From Campylobacterota bacterium (GTDB lineage: Bacteria > Campylobacterota > Campylobacteria > Campylobacterales > SZUA-545): a stretch of 21,445 bases of DNA. A program made the position numbers and the translations under genes. The DNA is taken from contig PWVP01000149.1 in NCBI GenBank assembly GCA_003561815.1, positions 1-21,445 on the forward strand, written 5' to 3'. The stretch's first letter is position 1. Each line of letters starts with the position of its first letter. Positions 1 to 8,821 of the stretch are shown here, piece by piece. The notes under the pieces were generated by a model. That model had not been told where the DNA came from. It saw only the letters and a program-made list of their open reading frames with translations, and searched no databases.

Positions 1-1791
1 CATCAACCAACCGTGATCGGTCACGACTATGACCTGCTTCCACCCGTGCTGAAGAAGAGATTCAACGCGGTCAGCGAGAGCGCGCACTTCTGCACGCGCA
101 TGCTTGGCGACCTTCCAGCCGTGTTGGTGCCCATACGCATCGATTGCCCCCATTTCCGTCCAGCCTCGGCCCGTTGGATCGCCGATGTCGCCATCCTGAA
201 GAATCTGCCACCCATGGTCGCTGATAAGGTTTCGCAGGGAGGTCGCATTCACGCTACTGCCAGTCCTTCTGACAATCGGCGTCATTCCATGTTCAGCAGC
301 ACCTGTAATGTCATCTACTGCTGGCGACACGACCGGCTTAGCCGTTGCCGTTATCGTCGGCAGGGCAGCCAGACGCGACGCTACCTCGCACTCGAGTCCT
401 CGCTTCTCCAGATCGGCTGCCAGCCGCTGTCCCACGTCGTAGCGCAGTGCATCTGAAAACACGATGCACGTGCCTGCTGCAGTTTGCGGGGGACCGTCTA
501 CCACGTAGTTCTCCTGTGGTTTCTCCAGGACTACCTTCTGCATGTTCTGGGCTGCCTCGCGCAGCCAATCTCGATATAGTGGCAACGCGGCGCTCTTCAC
601 AGCCTTGACATCGCTACTATGCTCTACAGCTGCCATAGCATCAAGAAGCGCGGCATCGACCTCCCAACCCCAGGAGGTGTAGCCATCCACCAACTTAGCG
701 ATCTCGATGCCACCGAGAGGCGTTTCTGTTAGCGTAGCCAGAGTGACCAAATGCTCCAGGGCCAAGACTAGAGGAGTCCTGCCGAGTTTGGCCCAGACCC
801 ATTTGCGACGCCTTCCGTGCTCGTGCTCAAGTGATTCTAGGGTAGCTCGAACCTCACCGGGCATTTCACCGCTTAGTTCAGTCAGTGCTTCACGAAGCCT
901 GTCCTCTGCGGCTCTGGAGGTCTGAGGCCAGACAGGCGAGGGCTCACCGAGACCAAGGGGCAATTGAGAGGGTTGTGCTTTCGAAAGGACTCCAGGGATA
1001 CCGGGGTAGGCCTCCGGCGCTTCGACGTACCGTTGCCACACTGCGTCCCACTCGGGTGTTCCTCTCCCCAACCGTTCAGCCGCGCTGATGTGACCTTCTG
1101 TCTCCGGGTCAACACCGTATTTCTGTCTGCAGATAGCGCAAAACGCGGCCCACTCATCTTCCTCAAGCTGTTGGCGGAAGATATCAGGGTCGCTCAACCA
1201 GAGAAGGATTTGACGCTCAGCGTCGGGGTGAAGCAGTTCATTGAAGAAGGGCGCGTAGAGCGGTGCATGTTTGTGCAGACGGACGAGCGGCTCGTGCGCC
1301 AGCCGGGGGAGTGCCCTTGGCAGCGCCTCTTTCGTCGCATTGTCGGCTCCAATTGGGACTTCAAGACTGTGCAAGAAACCCGTGACCAGCCAGTCACGTC
1401 CGTTGGGGTGGACCCAGACAGTGCCGCGATACTGCAACTCGGCCAGCGGTTGTAGTGGCTTCGAGCAATCCTCGATAGCACGGAGATGCTGCTTCCCGTA
1501 TCCTGGGAGGTAGATGATTGGAACCGCGTCCTGAGGAAGCGTGTCCTCGGGAAGTGTTCGGGCGATCATGCAGCGCAACCAGTAGGAGGGGCCCGTGCGC
1601 TGCTCTGGGGCGTAATCCCCCAAGGTGAGCAAAGGCAATCGTATACGCAACGCTGGCAGTAGTGGCTCCCACTGGCGCCGTTCGTCGGGCCAGAGCACGG
1701 CAGCCGGTGCCACCTGATCGTTGCGGTTGTAGCGAGCTGCCTCCAGCAGGTTGGCGACCAGCGCGTCAAGAAACGTGTCTCGTGATGTCAT
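1..1791 (-). CDS. pglZ: PglZ, BREX alkaline-phosphatase-superfamily protein (3' end beyond window)
   Basis: The frame is open from an ATG at 1791-1789 through 597 codons to the left edge without a stop, so the C-terminus is missing. The N-terminal third has the PglZ look, with LLEAARYN, AVLWPDERRQWEPL, PIIYLPG and PLAELQYRG. The catalytic-domain signature FSDALRYDVG lies at about residues 445-454. The second metal-binding motif, VTDHGW, is at residues 590-595, immediately before the edge. PglZ is a core component of BREX types 1-6 and belongs to the alkaline phosphatase superfamily, but its substrate is not settled. The gene starts 20 nt after the stop of the 1300-aa ATPase and has no clear Shine-Dalgarno, so it is probably co-transcribed and perhaps coupled. 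I did not assign a PglZ subtype. Both metal-site motifs are intact, so an active enzyme is expected if the missing end is normal. Confidence 0.9.
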   Translation of the reverse strand, partial: MTSRDTFLDALVANLLEAARYNRNDQVAPAAVLWPDERRQWEPLLPALRIRLPLLTLGDYAPEQRTGPSYWLRCMIARTLPEDTLPQDAVPIIYLPGYGKQHLRAIEDCSKPLQPLAELQYRGTVWVHPNGRDWLVTGFLHSLEVPIGADNATKEALPRALPRLAHEPLVRLHKHAPLYAPFFNELLHPDAERQILLWLSDPDIFRQQLEEDEWAAFCAICRQKYGVDPETEGHISAAERLGRGTPEWDAVWQRYVEAPEAYPGIPGVLSKAQPSQLPLGLGEPSPVWPQTSRAAEDRLREALTELSGEMPGEVRATLESLEHEHGRRRKWVWAKLGRTPLVLALEHLVTLATLTETPLGGIEIAKLVDGYTSWGWEVDAALLDAMAAVEHSSDVKAVKSAALPLYRDWLREAAQNMQKVVLEKPQENYVVDGPPQTAAGTCIVFSDALRYDVGQRLAADLEKRGLECEVASRLAALPTITATAKPVVSPAVDDITGAAEHGMTPIVRRTGSSVNATSLRNLISDHGWQILQDGDIGDPTGRGWTEMGAIDAYGHQHGWKVAKHARAEVRALADRVESLLQHGWKQVIVVTDHGWLM

Positions 1792-1811
1792 AGTCAATGC
1801 GCCAACTTCGT

Positions 1812-4800
1812 CTATAGCACTCGAATTCGCAAGCTGATCTGGTTCTTCTGAAACAGGCCCTGTAGTTGCTGCATCAATCTGCTCAAGTCTATCTCATCCT
1901 CGCCTTGGTCGAGCTGGTGCATAATTAGGCTGTAGACATCAACTTCATCCGTCGCCTCAATAGCCTGAAGCAGGCCCAGCAGTTGCACTTCAGCCTCATT
2001 GGGCGGGCGCTTCTGCAAGGTCCGCCGCACCTGTGAGGCAACAGACTTCTCCTCTTCGAAGATGTCGCTGAGTGGTCCCAGAACCTGAGTCTCGGCGCGT
2101 TCAGCGTCCCGCAGCAGTTCCGGTGAGAGACGTTGTCGCAGTTGATCCACTCTCCAGGTTGTCTCCTTCGCCTGCTCTTCAGCGTCGACTAGATCAACGT
2201 GCTGCACCAGCGTTGCGTAGCGCATCTTCTGCAAGGTGCCCTCGAGTCGGCGCCGCACGTCATCCAGATAGCGGGATAGATGCTGGTGGACCGTCTCAAC
2301 CAGGGCATCATATGACTCGGCTGGGCGTTGTGCATTGAACGGAATTCGAAGACGGACCTCCATCCCGGCCTTCTGCAGCGCATTCTCGTATCGCGTCCGC
2401 TGTTGCTCGTAATCCTCACGCCGGTTCTGCAGCCAACCTCGAAGCTCTTCTTGGAGGATATCCAGTTGCCTCCCGACGTCTCGATGGAGCGTTGGGAAGT
2501 TCAGGGGGTTGGTCATCATCTCATCTCGCGCTTGCTCCCAGAGTTCGGAAGCAGCTTGCTCCCAGCGATCACTCCCGTACTTCTCAGTGATGTGCTCCGT
2601 CTGCTCTGTGAAACCGGTCAGTTGCTCAATGAGAGACCGCCATGCCTCCATGTCCTCCCTCATGTCCGCATAGCTCTGGAGCCGCGTCTGCAGGCGTTTG
2701 GATGCTCGACAGAGTTCTGGTAGCGCCTTCTGCAGAGTGATGAGCGAGTCAATCGGAAGCTCAGGCAAATCCTGGAGTGTCGTGCTGCCGTCCAGCGCCA
2801 GCTGGCGCATCTCACGCAGCGTCCTTTCGAAGGCCCCAGCGTAGTTCCGGCGTTGCTTTTCTAGCAGCGCCTGAAGAGGCCCAGCAGCGAACGGGCGACT
2901 CAGCCACTCCGGCACGCCCGCTTGCACCAGGCTGCGCAGCGTACCAACCTCCTGTAGGTATGTATCCCGGCGGTTGGCAGCACGTGAGGCAGCAAAATTC
3001 CTCACTGTAGACGCATAGCGGCGAATATCGTGTGTTAGGACTTCCGCTTCCTCCCGCACAGCTACGGCTTCCAGACGCTCGTTCAGTTCACGAAGGGGGA
3101 AGCGATCGCGATCAAACTCTGGCACTGCCTCTTCCAAGCGATCAATTTCCCTGGTTAGGCTCGCCAGTTTGTCTTCGACACGTTCCTTTATCAATGCGAT
3201 GTTGTCAATCCGCCGGATCAGCACATTCCGCTCTTGCTCCAGGGTTACAAACTGTCTGCTGTGCATCAGTCCCATGGCCTGCTCAATCTCTTCGAAGGTG
3301 TAGCCCTGAGTTCGCGCCTCGCGGATCAAATCAATTGCATTGACGGCCGGGGCTTGCATACCCTCGAATAGGGCTGTCTCCTCCGACTGCTCCAATTCCT
3401 CCAACCACTGTTCCTCCAGCGGATGCAGCTGGAAGCAGAGTCGAATCGGGCTGCTGGCCCTTCGCCCGCTATACTCCTCCTTGACAATCAGATCCTCAAG
3501 ACTATCCAGCAGCGTTTCCAGGCGGGTCAGGCTGAGGTTGGGGATGGTGAACGCATCAGCCGCCCCCTCCTTTGTCGTCTCCCACGAACGACGTCCGCGG
3601 GCTACACCGATCCCCACCTCGTTGCCCACCCGCTCCAGGGCGTAGTTGTACTGCTGAAGCTCCTTCTTCCACCGTCGACCGGTCATCAGCGTCTGGTAGC
3701 GCGGGTAGAGAAACTGACACTGCACGCGGAACAGATCTTTGATACGCTCGTAGCCCACCATCCCCGAGGCGAACTCGTCCCGGTTAACGTTGAGATTCTC
3801 ACCCAGCAACAACGTCAGCGCGAACTGCCGCAGTGGAGCAGCCACTGTGCGTACGCGGTGAACATCATCCGGGAGGTCACCACTCTGCACAAACATATAG
3901 TGCAGTAAGGCCAATGCCAGCTGTGGCGTCATCTGGTCCGCGCTGTAGTAGTCAAAGAGCAGATCAGGCAGAATCTCATGGGCTGCCCCTTGATCCGCAG
4001 CGCTGAGATTGAACTGGAAGACCGCGACGTCCGGTCGATCCGATTTCACCAGGAGTTGGCTAGGCTCGGCCCCCGACAGGCCGTAGTTGAACTCGAACCG
4101 TAGTTCGATCTCAACCTCAGTTGCGAGCTTCTCCCAGTCAGGCGCCAGCGATTGAGGCATGGATGCCACGGCCAGAGCTACGGTGCGCTCAGGGTAGCGG
4201 TCATCGAAGGTTCCGGTCAGCGTCTGTAACTGATACTCGACGTCTCCCCGCTTTCGGCTGGTGAGTTCACCCGCCTTCCAGTCCCGATCGAAGGTCTCCT
4301 CGAGTAGGACATGCTCCAAGAAGCCAGCAGCCGCCATCTGGGCATACTTGAGGCCTGGTGAATAGCGAGCGACGAACTCCTGGGTCAACCGTTGTTCAAT
4401 CTGTTCCGGCGGGCGGTCCTCTTCCAGGAGATAACGTAACGTGTGGCCCTCAGCGCGTCGCACCACGAGTTCCTTGCGTGCCAGTGGAGGGAATGCCCGG
4501 AAGCTGTCCAGCAGGTCGAAGCGGGCCAGCATATCCTCAGAGCAGCCGGCTGGATAAGCGGCCAGCAGTTTGACCACGTCTTGGAAAGGATCCGAGGCTG
4601 CGACCTGGACGTTCTCCAGCGCCTTGTTGACGGCTGCCGGGAACTTACCTCGCTGATCGAAGCGCACCAAACCTTCGAGGAAGTCGTTGACGAAGCGCAG
4701 AGGTGTGTAGGGCTTGCCATGCTGCTCGTAGTGACCGACGGCCAAGGATAGCGCATTCGTCACCATGCGGGGACCCGCGCCCAGGTCCTTCCTGGACGCG

Positions 4801-5714
4801 ACCTGGCCTATCGACTCCAGGGTTTCGGGCAAGATAACCTGGCTGCCCGCGAAGCGGAAGCGGTCGGCAAAGGCGTCCCACAACTCCGCCGGGTACTGGC
4901 GGCGATTGTAGACCTCCTCGACGCGGAAGTAGAGCGCCGAATGTTGCATGCGCTGTAGCAGGTCCGCTCGCAGTCGGGAGATGATGCCTTCCGTATCGTC
5001 GTCCATGCTATTGATCATTGCCCAGTCTCCCGGCCGGCCCAGCGTGTCCTTGACAATCTGGAACAGGTCGTTGAAGAACTGGTCGCGCGACGGCTTGTAC
5101 TCAGCTACCGTCGCCTGTAGTTCGTCGGTGAAGACGGCCAATCCTTGATAGCCCGCCTGCTGTGCCAGCTCTTGGACTTCGCTGAAGAAAGTCACCACGT
5201 CCTGTGGACGGAGTTCCAGGTTCAACAACCCGCCTTCAAACCATTTGCGCGCCGTATCAGGATCCAGTTCATCACCCACACGATCCAGTCCAGCTTTCGC
5301 GTACTTCTCGTAGAGGTCTTTCAACGGTTCCAGATACTCCGCTGGGCCCCGTTCGAACTCGAAGCGCGTCCAGTAGTAGACCGCGTCTACCAGCTGCTGC
5401 AGGTTGACCCACAGGAAGGGCGGCATGGCCAGTATTCGGTGCCGCCGAAGCTCATTCCACAGGTGGACAGCCGTGCTGGTCTTCCCATAGCCGTAGGGGC
5501 CGACGATCGTGCCGATAGCGCAGGTCTTGTTCTTGGTGATCACCCGTTGCAGGTTCGCCAGCTGCTTCGATGTGTCCCCCAGCGGCACGTGGGTCAGGGC
5601 GTACGTCTGGTAGCGCTGTAGCACGTCCTGCGGCGCCTGCTCCAACTCCCGCGCGTTTGCGGTCTTGAGCGTCGATTCCTTGTCAAGGATAGGCTGCAGC
5701 TTAGAGACGTCCAT
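1812..5714 (-). CDS. Large BrxC/PglY-like P-loop ATPase with long helical C-terminal region
   Basis: The protein has 1300 residues. A Walker A motif, GPYGYGKTS, lies at residues 72-80 and a Walker B, LAVFTDELQ, at 192-200, so the N-terminal ~350 residues form an ATPase domain. A GPRMV segment near 314 could be a sensor-type element. From about residue 820 to the end the sequence is rich in Glu, Arg, Leu and Gln and looks strongly helical or coiled-coil (for example LEQERNVLIRRIDNI near 825). Size, motif placement and the upstream small P-loop gene recall the BrxF-BrxC pair of type 3 BREX, or PglY and DUF6079-type ATPases; I cannot tell which. It is clearly not a copy of the BrxC at 16214-19669. 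The start overlaps the upstream gene by 14 nt and is preceded by GGGGGAAG. It probably powers or scaffolds a complex with the BrxF-like protein and PglZ. Confidence 0.75.
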   Translation of the reverse strand: MDVSKLQPILDKESTLKTANARELEQAPQDVLQRYQTYALTHVPLGDTSKQLANLQRVITKNKTCAIGTIVGPYGYGKTSTAVHLWNELRRHRILAMPPFLWVNLQQLVDAVYYWTRFEFERGPAEYLEPLKDLYEKYAKAGLDRVGDELDPDTARKWFEGGLLNLELRPQDVVTFFSEVQELAQQAGYQGLAVFTDELQATVAEYKPSRDQFFNDLFQIVKDTLGRPGDWAMINSMDDDTEGIISRLRADLLQRMQHSALYFRVEEVYNRRQYPAELWDAFADRFRFAGSQVILPETLESIGQVASRKDLGAGPRMVTNALSLAVGHYEQHGKPYTPLRFVNDFLEGLVRFDQRGKFPAAVNKALENVQVAASDPFQDVVKLLAAYPAGCSEDMLARFDLLDSFRAFPPLARKELVVRRAEGHTLRYLLEEDRPPEQIEQRLTQEFVARYSPGLKYAQMAAAGFLEHVLLEETFDRDWKAGELTSRKRGDVEYQLQTLTGTFDDRYPERTVALAVASMPQSLAPDWEKLATEVEIELRFEFNYGLSGAEPSQLLVKSDRPDVAVFQFNLSAADQGAAHEILPDLLFDYYSADQMTPQLALALLHYMFVQSGDLPDDVHRVRTVAAPLRQFALTLLLGENLNVNRDEFASGMVGYERIKDLFRVQCQFLYPRYQTLMTGRRWKKELQQYNYALERVGNEVGIGVARGRRSWETTKEGAADAFTIPNLSLTRLETLLDSLEDLIVKEEYSGRRASSPIRLCFQLHPLEEQWLEELEQSEETALFEGMQAPAVNAIDLIREARTQGYTFEEIEQAMGLMHSRQFVTLEQERNVLIRRIDNIALIKERVEDKLASLTREIDRLEEAVPEFDRDRFPLRELNERLEAVAVREEAEVLTHDIRRYASTVRNFAASRAANRRDTYLQEVGTLRSLVQAGVPEWLSRPFAAGPLQALLEKQRRNYAGAFERTLREMRQLALDGSTTLQDLPELPIDSLITLQKALPELCRASKRLQTRLQSYADMREDMEAWRSLIEQLTGFTEQTEHITEKYGSDRWEQAASELWEQARDEMMTNPLNFPTLHRDVGRQLDILQEELRGWLQNRREDYEQQRTRYENALQKAGMEVRLRIPFNAQRPAESYDALVETVHQHLSRYLDDVRRRLEGTLQKMRYATLVQHVDLVDAEEQAKETTWRVDQLRQRLSPELLRDAERAETQVLGPLSDIFEEEKSVASQVRRTLQKRPPNEAEVQLLGLLQAIEATDEVDVYSLIMHQLDQGEDEIDLSRLMQQLQGLFQKNQISLRIRVL

Positions 5715-6222
5715 TTTCTTCCCCCGAAAGATAGGCTTCCAGTGCTTCCCGGAAACTGCGATAATCTGGCTGTGCTGGCGGAATCACAATGTTGAGATGG
5801 CGATAGAGGTTGGCGCGAAAATGGTCAAGGTCATGCTCGGTGACAGCCAGGGCAAAGGCCGGCATATCCGGCTCATCTACCCGTAACCGCGATAGCAGGA
5901 TGATCTGGCGGATATCTAGCTCATCGACCAGCGGCCTGACAGAGCGAGCGTTGGCCCGGTCAGCCGGCGCGTTGTCCAGAACCAGCCGAGGGTGAATCGG
6001 GCGCCGCTCGTCCGACCACTTGGTGTAGGTGGCGTGCCCCTCGCGGTGCATCAACCAGCCCAGGAAGCTCTTGCCACTGCCGCGCGGCCCGTACACATTC
6101 ACGACCCGATGAGGCGAGCCGTGGAACCGGTGCAATCGCTTCCACACCTGCTGCTGCGAGGGGGTCAACCACTCTGGTGAGAGTCGGTCGCGGATTCTTT
6201 GCTGCAGCGCGGCCAGTGTCAT
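5701..6222 (-). CDS. Small P-loop ATPase, BrxF-like
   Basis: The product has 173 residues. A Walker A, YGPRGSGKS, lies at 44-52, and a hydrophobic strand ending in Asp, RLVLDN (79-84), is the likely Walker B. Otherwise it is a minimal single-domain P-loop protein with a charged C-terminus and no visible DNA-binding domain. Size and position, directly upstream of a >1200-aa ATPase and pglZ, match BrxF of type 3 BREX, so that is my preferred reading, based on context and architecture. It begins within an ATGA overlap with the 299-aa gene, behind the strong Shine-Dalgarno GAGGAGGACCG, and its stop overlaps the next start by 14 nt. This points to fixed co-production with the 1300-aa ATPase. An alternative is a generic STAND/AAA-type helper ATPase without true BrxF ancestry. 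Confidence 0.65.
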   Translation of the reverse strand: MTLAALQQRIRDRLSPEWLTPSQQQVWKRLHRFHGSPHRVVNVYGPRGSGKSFLGWLMHREGHATYTKWSDERRPIHPRLVLDNAPADRANARSVRPLVDELDIRQIILLSRLRVDEPDMPAFALAVTEHDLDHFRANLYRHLNIVIPPAQPDYRSFREALEAYLSGEENGRL

Positions 6223-7118
6223 CGGTCCTCCTCCTCATCCGCTTCTTCTGACGCGCCAAAGTCAGGCAGGTCGATCCAACGTGGTGGGCTGGTCACTGCC
6301 AGGCTGGTTCCCCACTGCCCTTGACGCACTTCTAACTCGCGCATAGCCATATCGGCTAGCGAGGCCATGTCCCAGAAGCGATCTATGTCCAGTAGACAAG
6401 CCCGGCTAATTGTCGCGATCTGGCGGTCGTCAATGGCCAGCGATGTACCGTAGCCGAGTCCTGCTTCACAGTAGGCGAGATCCACCGCCAGGTGAAAGAG
6501 CTGCGGTGTGCAGTAGCTGCGGCGCTCGGAGCAAAGCTCAGATCGACTCCCGCAAGGAGACAGAAAGGGTGGCGTCAGCTCTCCCAACCAGGGGAAGACA
6601 GAGCGGACAGAGCGCTCAGAGAAGGCAGGATCCTCGTCAGGAAATGCCTGTCGGCTTTCGCTCTGCAGGCGGCTGGTCAGGCCCATCGCGTCCATCTTCC
6701 CTGGCGCTTCTTGCCAGAGAGTATCACAGACTTCCGCGTACAGCCAAAGGGGAGCATGGCTTATGTGGCGCGAACGGCGCCACGCGGAATAGAAGAGATA
6801 GTGCAAGAGGTCGAAGAAGAGGGAGCGATTCGTACTGTATAGAGCTTGTACTCGTTTCCCAAGAGCGCTAAGACGAAACAAGTTGGGATGTCCCGGCGCC
6901 TGACGTTGCACCTCCCCTAATCCTATCTTATCCCAGAAGGCAATATTCGCAAGGACAATCTGCTTTCCCTGAACTTGAAGACCACTATCTCGCAACTGCT
7001 GCTGTAGCTGGGTGGTGGTATACCACAGGCCACTTGCGAGTTGAAGGAATAGCGGCTCGATATAGCGGGGTGAGACTTGATTCTTGAACTCGAAGTTGAC
7101 TTTTCGGTCTGCTTTCAT
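6219..7118 (-). CDS. Unrecognised 299-aa defence-operon protein, possible winged-helix N-terminus
   Basis: I do not recognise a named family. The N-terminal ~95 residues read like a winged-helix fold: a helix with TTTQLQQQLRDSGLQ, a second helix with LANIAFWDKIGL, then a basic LSALGKRVQAL. This is followed by an aromatic helical segment, FFDLLHYLFYSAW, near residues 101-113. Cysteines at about 189, 196, 203 and 217 with a His at 209 could bind metal, but the spacing fits no standard finger. The last ~15 residues are very acidic (EEADEEEDR). Both ends overlap neighbouring genes by 4 nt (ATGA), so it is a fixed part of the module between the McrC-like nuclease and the BrxF-like ATPase. The general layout faintly recalls DUF4007-type proteins of phosphorothioation and defence loci, but I would not assign it. 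A DNA-binding adaptor is the most reasonable inference. Confidence 0.75.
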   Translation of the reverse strand: MKADRKVNFEFKNQVSPRYIEPLFLQLASGLWYTTTQLQQQLRDSGLQVQGKQIVLANIAFWDKIGLGEVQRQAPGHPNLFRLSALGKRVQALYSTNRSLFFDLLHYLFYSAWRRSRHISHAPLWLYAEVCDTLWQEAPGKMDAMGLTSRLQSESRQAFPDEDPAFSERSVRSVFPWLGELTPPFLSPCGSRSELCSERRSYCTPQLFHLAVDLAYCEAGLGYGTSLAIDDRQIATISRACLLDIDRFWDMASLADMAMRELEVRQGQWGTSLAVTSPPRWIDLPDFGASEEADEEEDR

Positions 7119-8821
7119 CTGTTCTTCCTATTCATCAGGCCCCCCTTCCGAAGCAAATCGGCAATCACAGCTCGAACCTCCGCCTCTTCCTGCCGCCCTG
7201 GAACAGCAGTGAGGGCTCCCGTTCGCGGGTAATCTTCATCGTGGATCAGCACCTCTCCTGGATAGATGATGTAAGCACTGGTCACGATCTGCTCAGGGCG
7301 ACTGTCTCGCCCAGGTGCCTTCCAGAGAATCTCGGTGTAGTAGACGGCCATCTTATTCAGATCGGCTTCCCAGTAGGTCTTTCGGCCTTCACGCTCCGTG
7401 GTCTTGTACTTCGCATCAAAGACGAGCACGGCCTGGGGGATACCTTCTTCCCAGCGCTCAACAACCAGGTCCGGCGCGAGCCACGGCCACCGGCCAGTCC
7501 CTAGACCCTCGACACCCTTCTTGAGATGTGGATAGTGGGGTTCATAGCGTATTAGGACTCGAGTCTTGCCGCGCTTCAGTTCAATTGCCGCGTCACGATC
7601 CACCTCGAAGTGGAACAGCTGGTCTTCCAAGCGGAAGAATCCTGATTCGGAGACAATCTGGTAGCCGGCCTTCCTCAGGAGCGGCAGTAGGAGCCCAGTG
7701 ACCCGAAAGACTGCCCACACCTCGTATAGCTCCGCCATCTTGCGCAAGGCCATCTGTGTGAGGAACCGTTCGGCTGTCACGCCGCGGCGCAGTTCATGCT
7801 GGAAGCGCAGGTAGACGCTGTAGAACTGGTTGTAGCCGGGATGCTTCTGCAGTACCTGGGTGGGCACCGCGCGCAGCGGGCTGAGATGCACCCAGCGCAG
7901 AAAGGGGAGATTGCCCCAGCGGATCACTTTCCGTTCAAGGGATCGAACTGACTCTGTCACGTCCTCAAGTTCAGCGATTCGGTCGGCCTCCTGGGCTGCA
8001 GTGTCCTTCCAACCGTACCTCTCATAGATGGCGAGTTGCTGCCGTCGACGGCGGATCTCCTCGCCCGCGCCGTCCGCTACTTCAATCAAGCGAGGCAGCA
8101 ACTGACTCCACAGAAAGTGCTTGAGCAGCTGATTCTCGTAGACGTCGTAAGCCAACTCTTGGCGCTCCACTCGCCACTCGCGAGGCCAGACCTCGGGGAG
8201 ACCGGGGTGGACGTCCGGCAACACCACGACGGGGCCGGGAACCGCGGCGGCATTGGCGCCAATGGCGGCTGGCTCGTGCCATTGGCGGCATTCCTGTCGG
8301 CCGACCAACACGCGATGGGGCGTGCGAGCGATGAGGGCCATAGCCCTCTCGAGATCCCCCATCAGGTTCTCAACCAGTCGATAGGCGCGCAGCGGTGATT
8401 GGTAATCGCCGGAAAGAGCCGTTCCTGCCTGTTCTCGCCCTGGCGACTGTAGCTGGAAAAGGAGATCTGCTGAGATGCTGCCGATGTCCTCCAGCATCTG
8501 CTGCTGTTGGCGCAGCGTGATATTGCCGGGAAGCACGCGTACCTGAGTCCTGTAGCTCTTGTGACCGGGCGCCGATACGTCGACATTGTAGAGACCGGCG
8601 AAAGCGGCAGGGCACCAGATCCAGCGTCCATAGCGCTCCGTCCTGAGAGGTTCACCCTCGATGCGGATGTCCAGGTCGTCAGGTGCCTGATCCGTGATGC
8701 GGAAGTGGTTATCCTGATACTCTCGCACGCCAGCATCGAGATTCTCGCTGCCACCATCGAACCGGAGCGGCGCGCTATTGAGCGTCAGCCAGCAGTTAAC
8801 GCCAGAAACTGGTGTAGCCAT
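7115..8821 (-). CDS. McrC-like DUF2357 protein with PD-(D/E)XK nuclease domain
   Basis: I chose the ATG at 8821, giving 568 residues. An upstream ATG at 8896 would add 25 residues lying entirely within the mcrB-like gene and resembling nothing. The N-terminal half (~1-300) matches the DUF2357 style, with YDVYENQLLKHFL at 225-237. The C-terminal half carries a PD-(D/E)XK nuclease: ELYEVWAVF near 364-372, APD at 449-451 and VFDAKYK at 467-473 with D469 and K471, followed by a helix, DLNKMAVYY. These are the PDDEXK_7 / McrC-family catalytic features. Its partner is the McrB-like NTPase just upstream, with a 26-nt overlap. By analogy with McrBC, NTP hydrolysis by the partner would drive this nuclease to cut target DNA. 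The target specificity is unknown. The start has a weak ribosome site, consistent with translational coupling. Confidence 0.85.
   Translation of the reverse strand: MATPVSGVNCWLTLNSAPLRFDGGSENLDAGVREYQDNHFRITDQAPDDLDIRIEGEPLRTERYGRWIWCPAAFAGLYNVDVSAPGHKSYRTQVRVLPGNITLRQQQQMLEDIGSISADLLFQLQSPGREQAGTALSGDYQSPLRAYRLVENLMGDLERAMALIARTPHRVLVGRQECRQWHEPAAIGANAAAVPGPVVVLPDVHPGLPEVWPREWRVERQELAYDVYENQLLKHFLWSQLLPRLIEVADGAGEEIRRRRQQLAIYERYGWKDTAAQEADRIAELEDVTESVRSLERKVIRWGNLPFLRWVHLSPLRAVPTQVLQKHPGYNQFYSVYLRFQHELRRGVTAERFLTQMALRKMAELYEVWAVFRVTGLLLPLLRKAGYQIVSESGFFRLEDQLFHFEVDRDAAIELKRGKTRVLIRYEPHYPHLKKGVEGLGTGRWPWLAPDLVVERWEEGIPQAVLVFDAKYKTTEREGRKTYWEADLNKMAVYYTEILWKAPGRDSRPEQIVTSAYIIYPGEVLIHDEDYPRTGALTAVPGRQEEAEVRAVIADLLRKGGLMNRKNR

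Noticed and set aside
338..1672. Several short minus-strand frames in the left 1.8 kb that could suggest a broken gene
   Set aside because: The frame starting at 1791 is open continuously to base 1 and contains PglZ motifs; the short frames are its shadows, so the gene is intact within the window.
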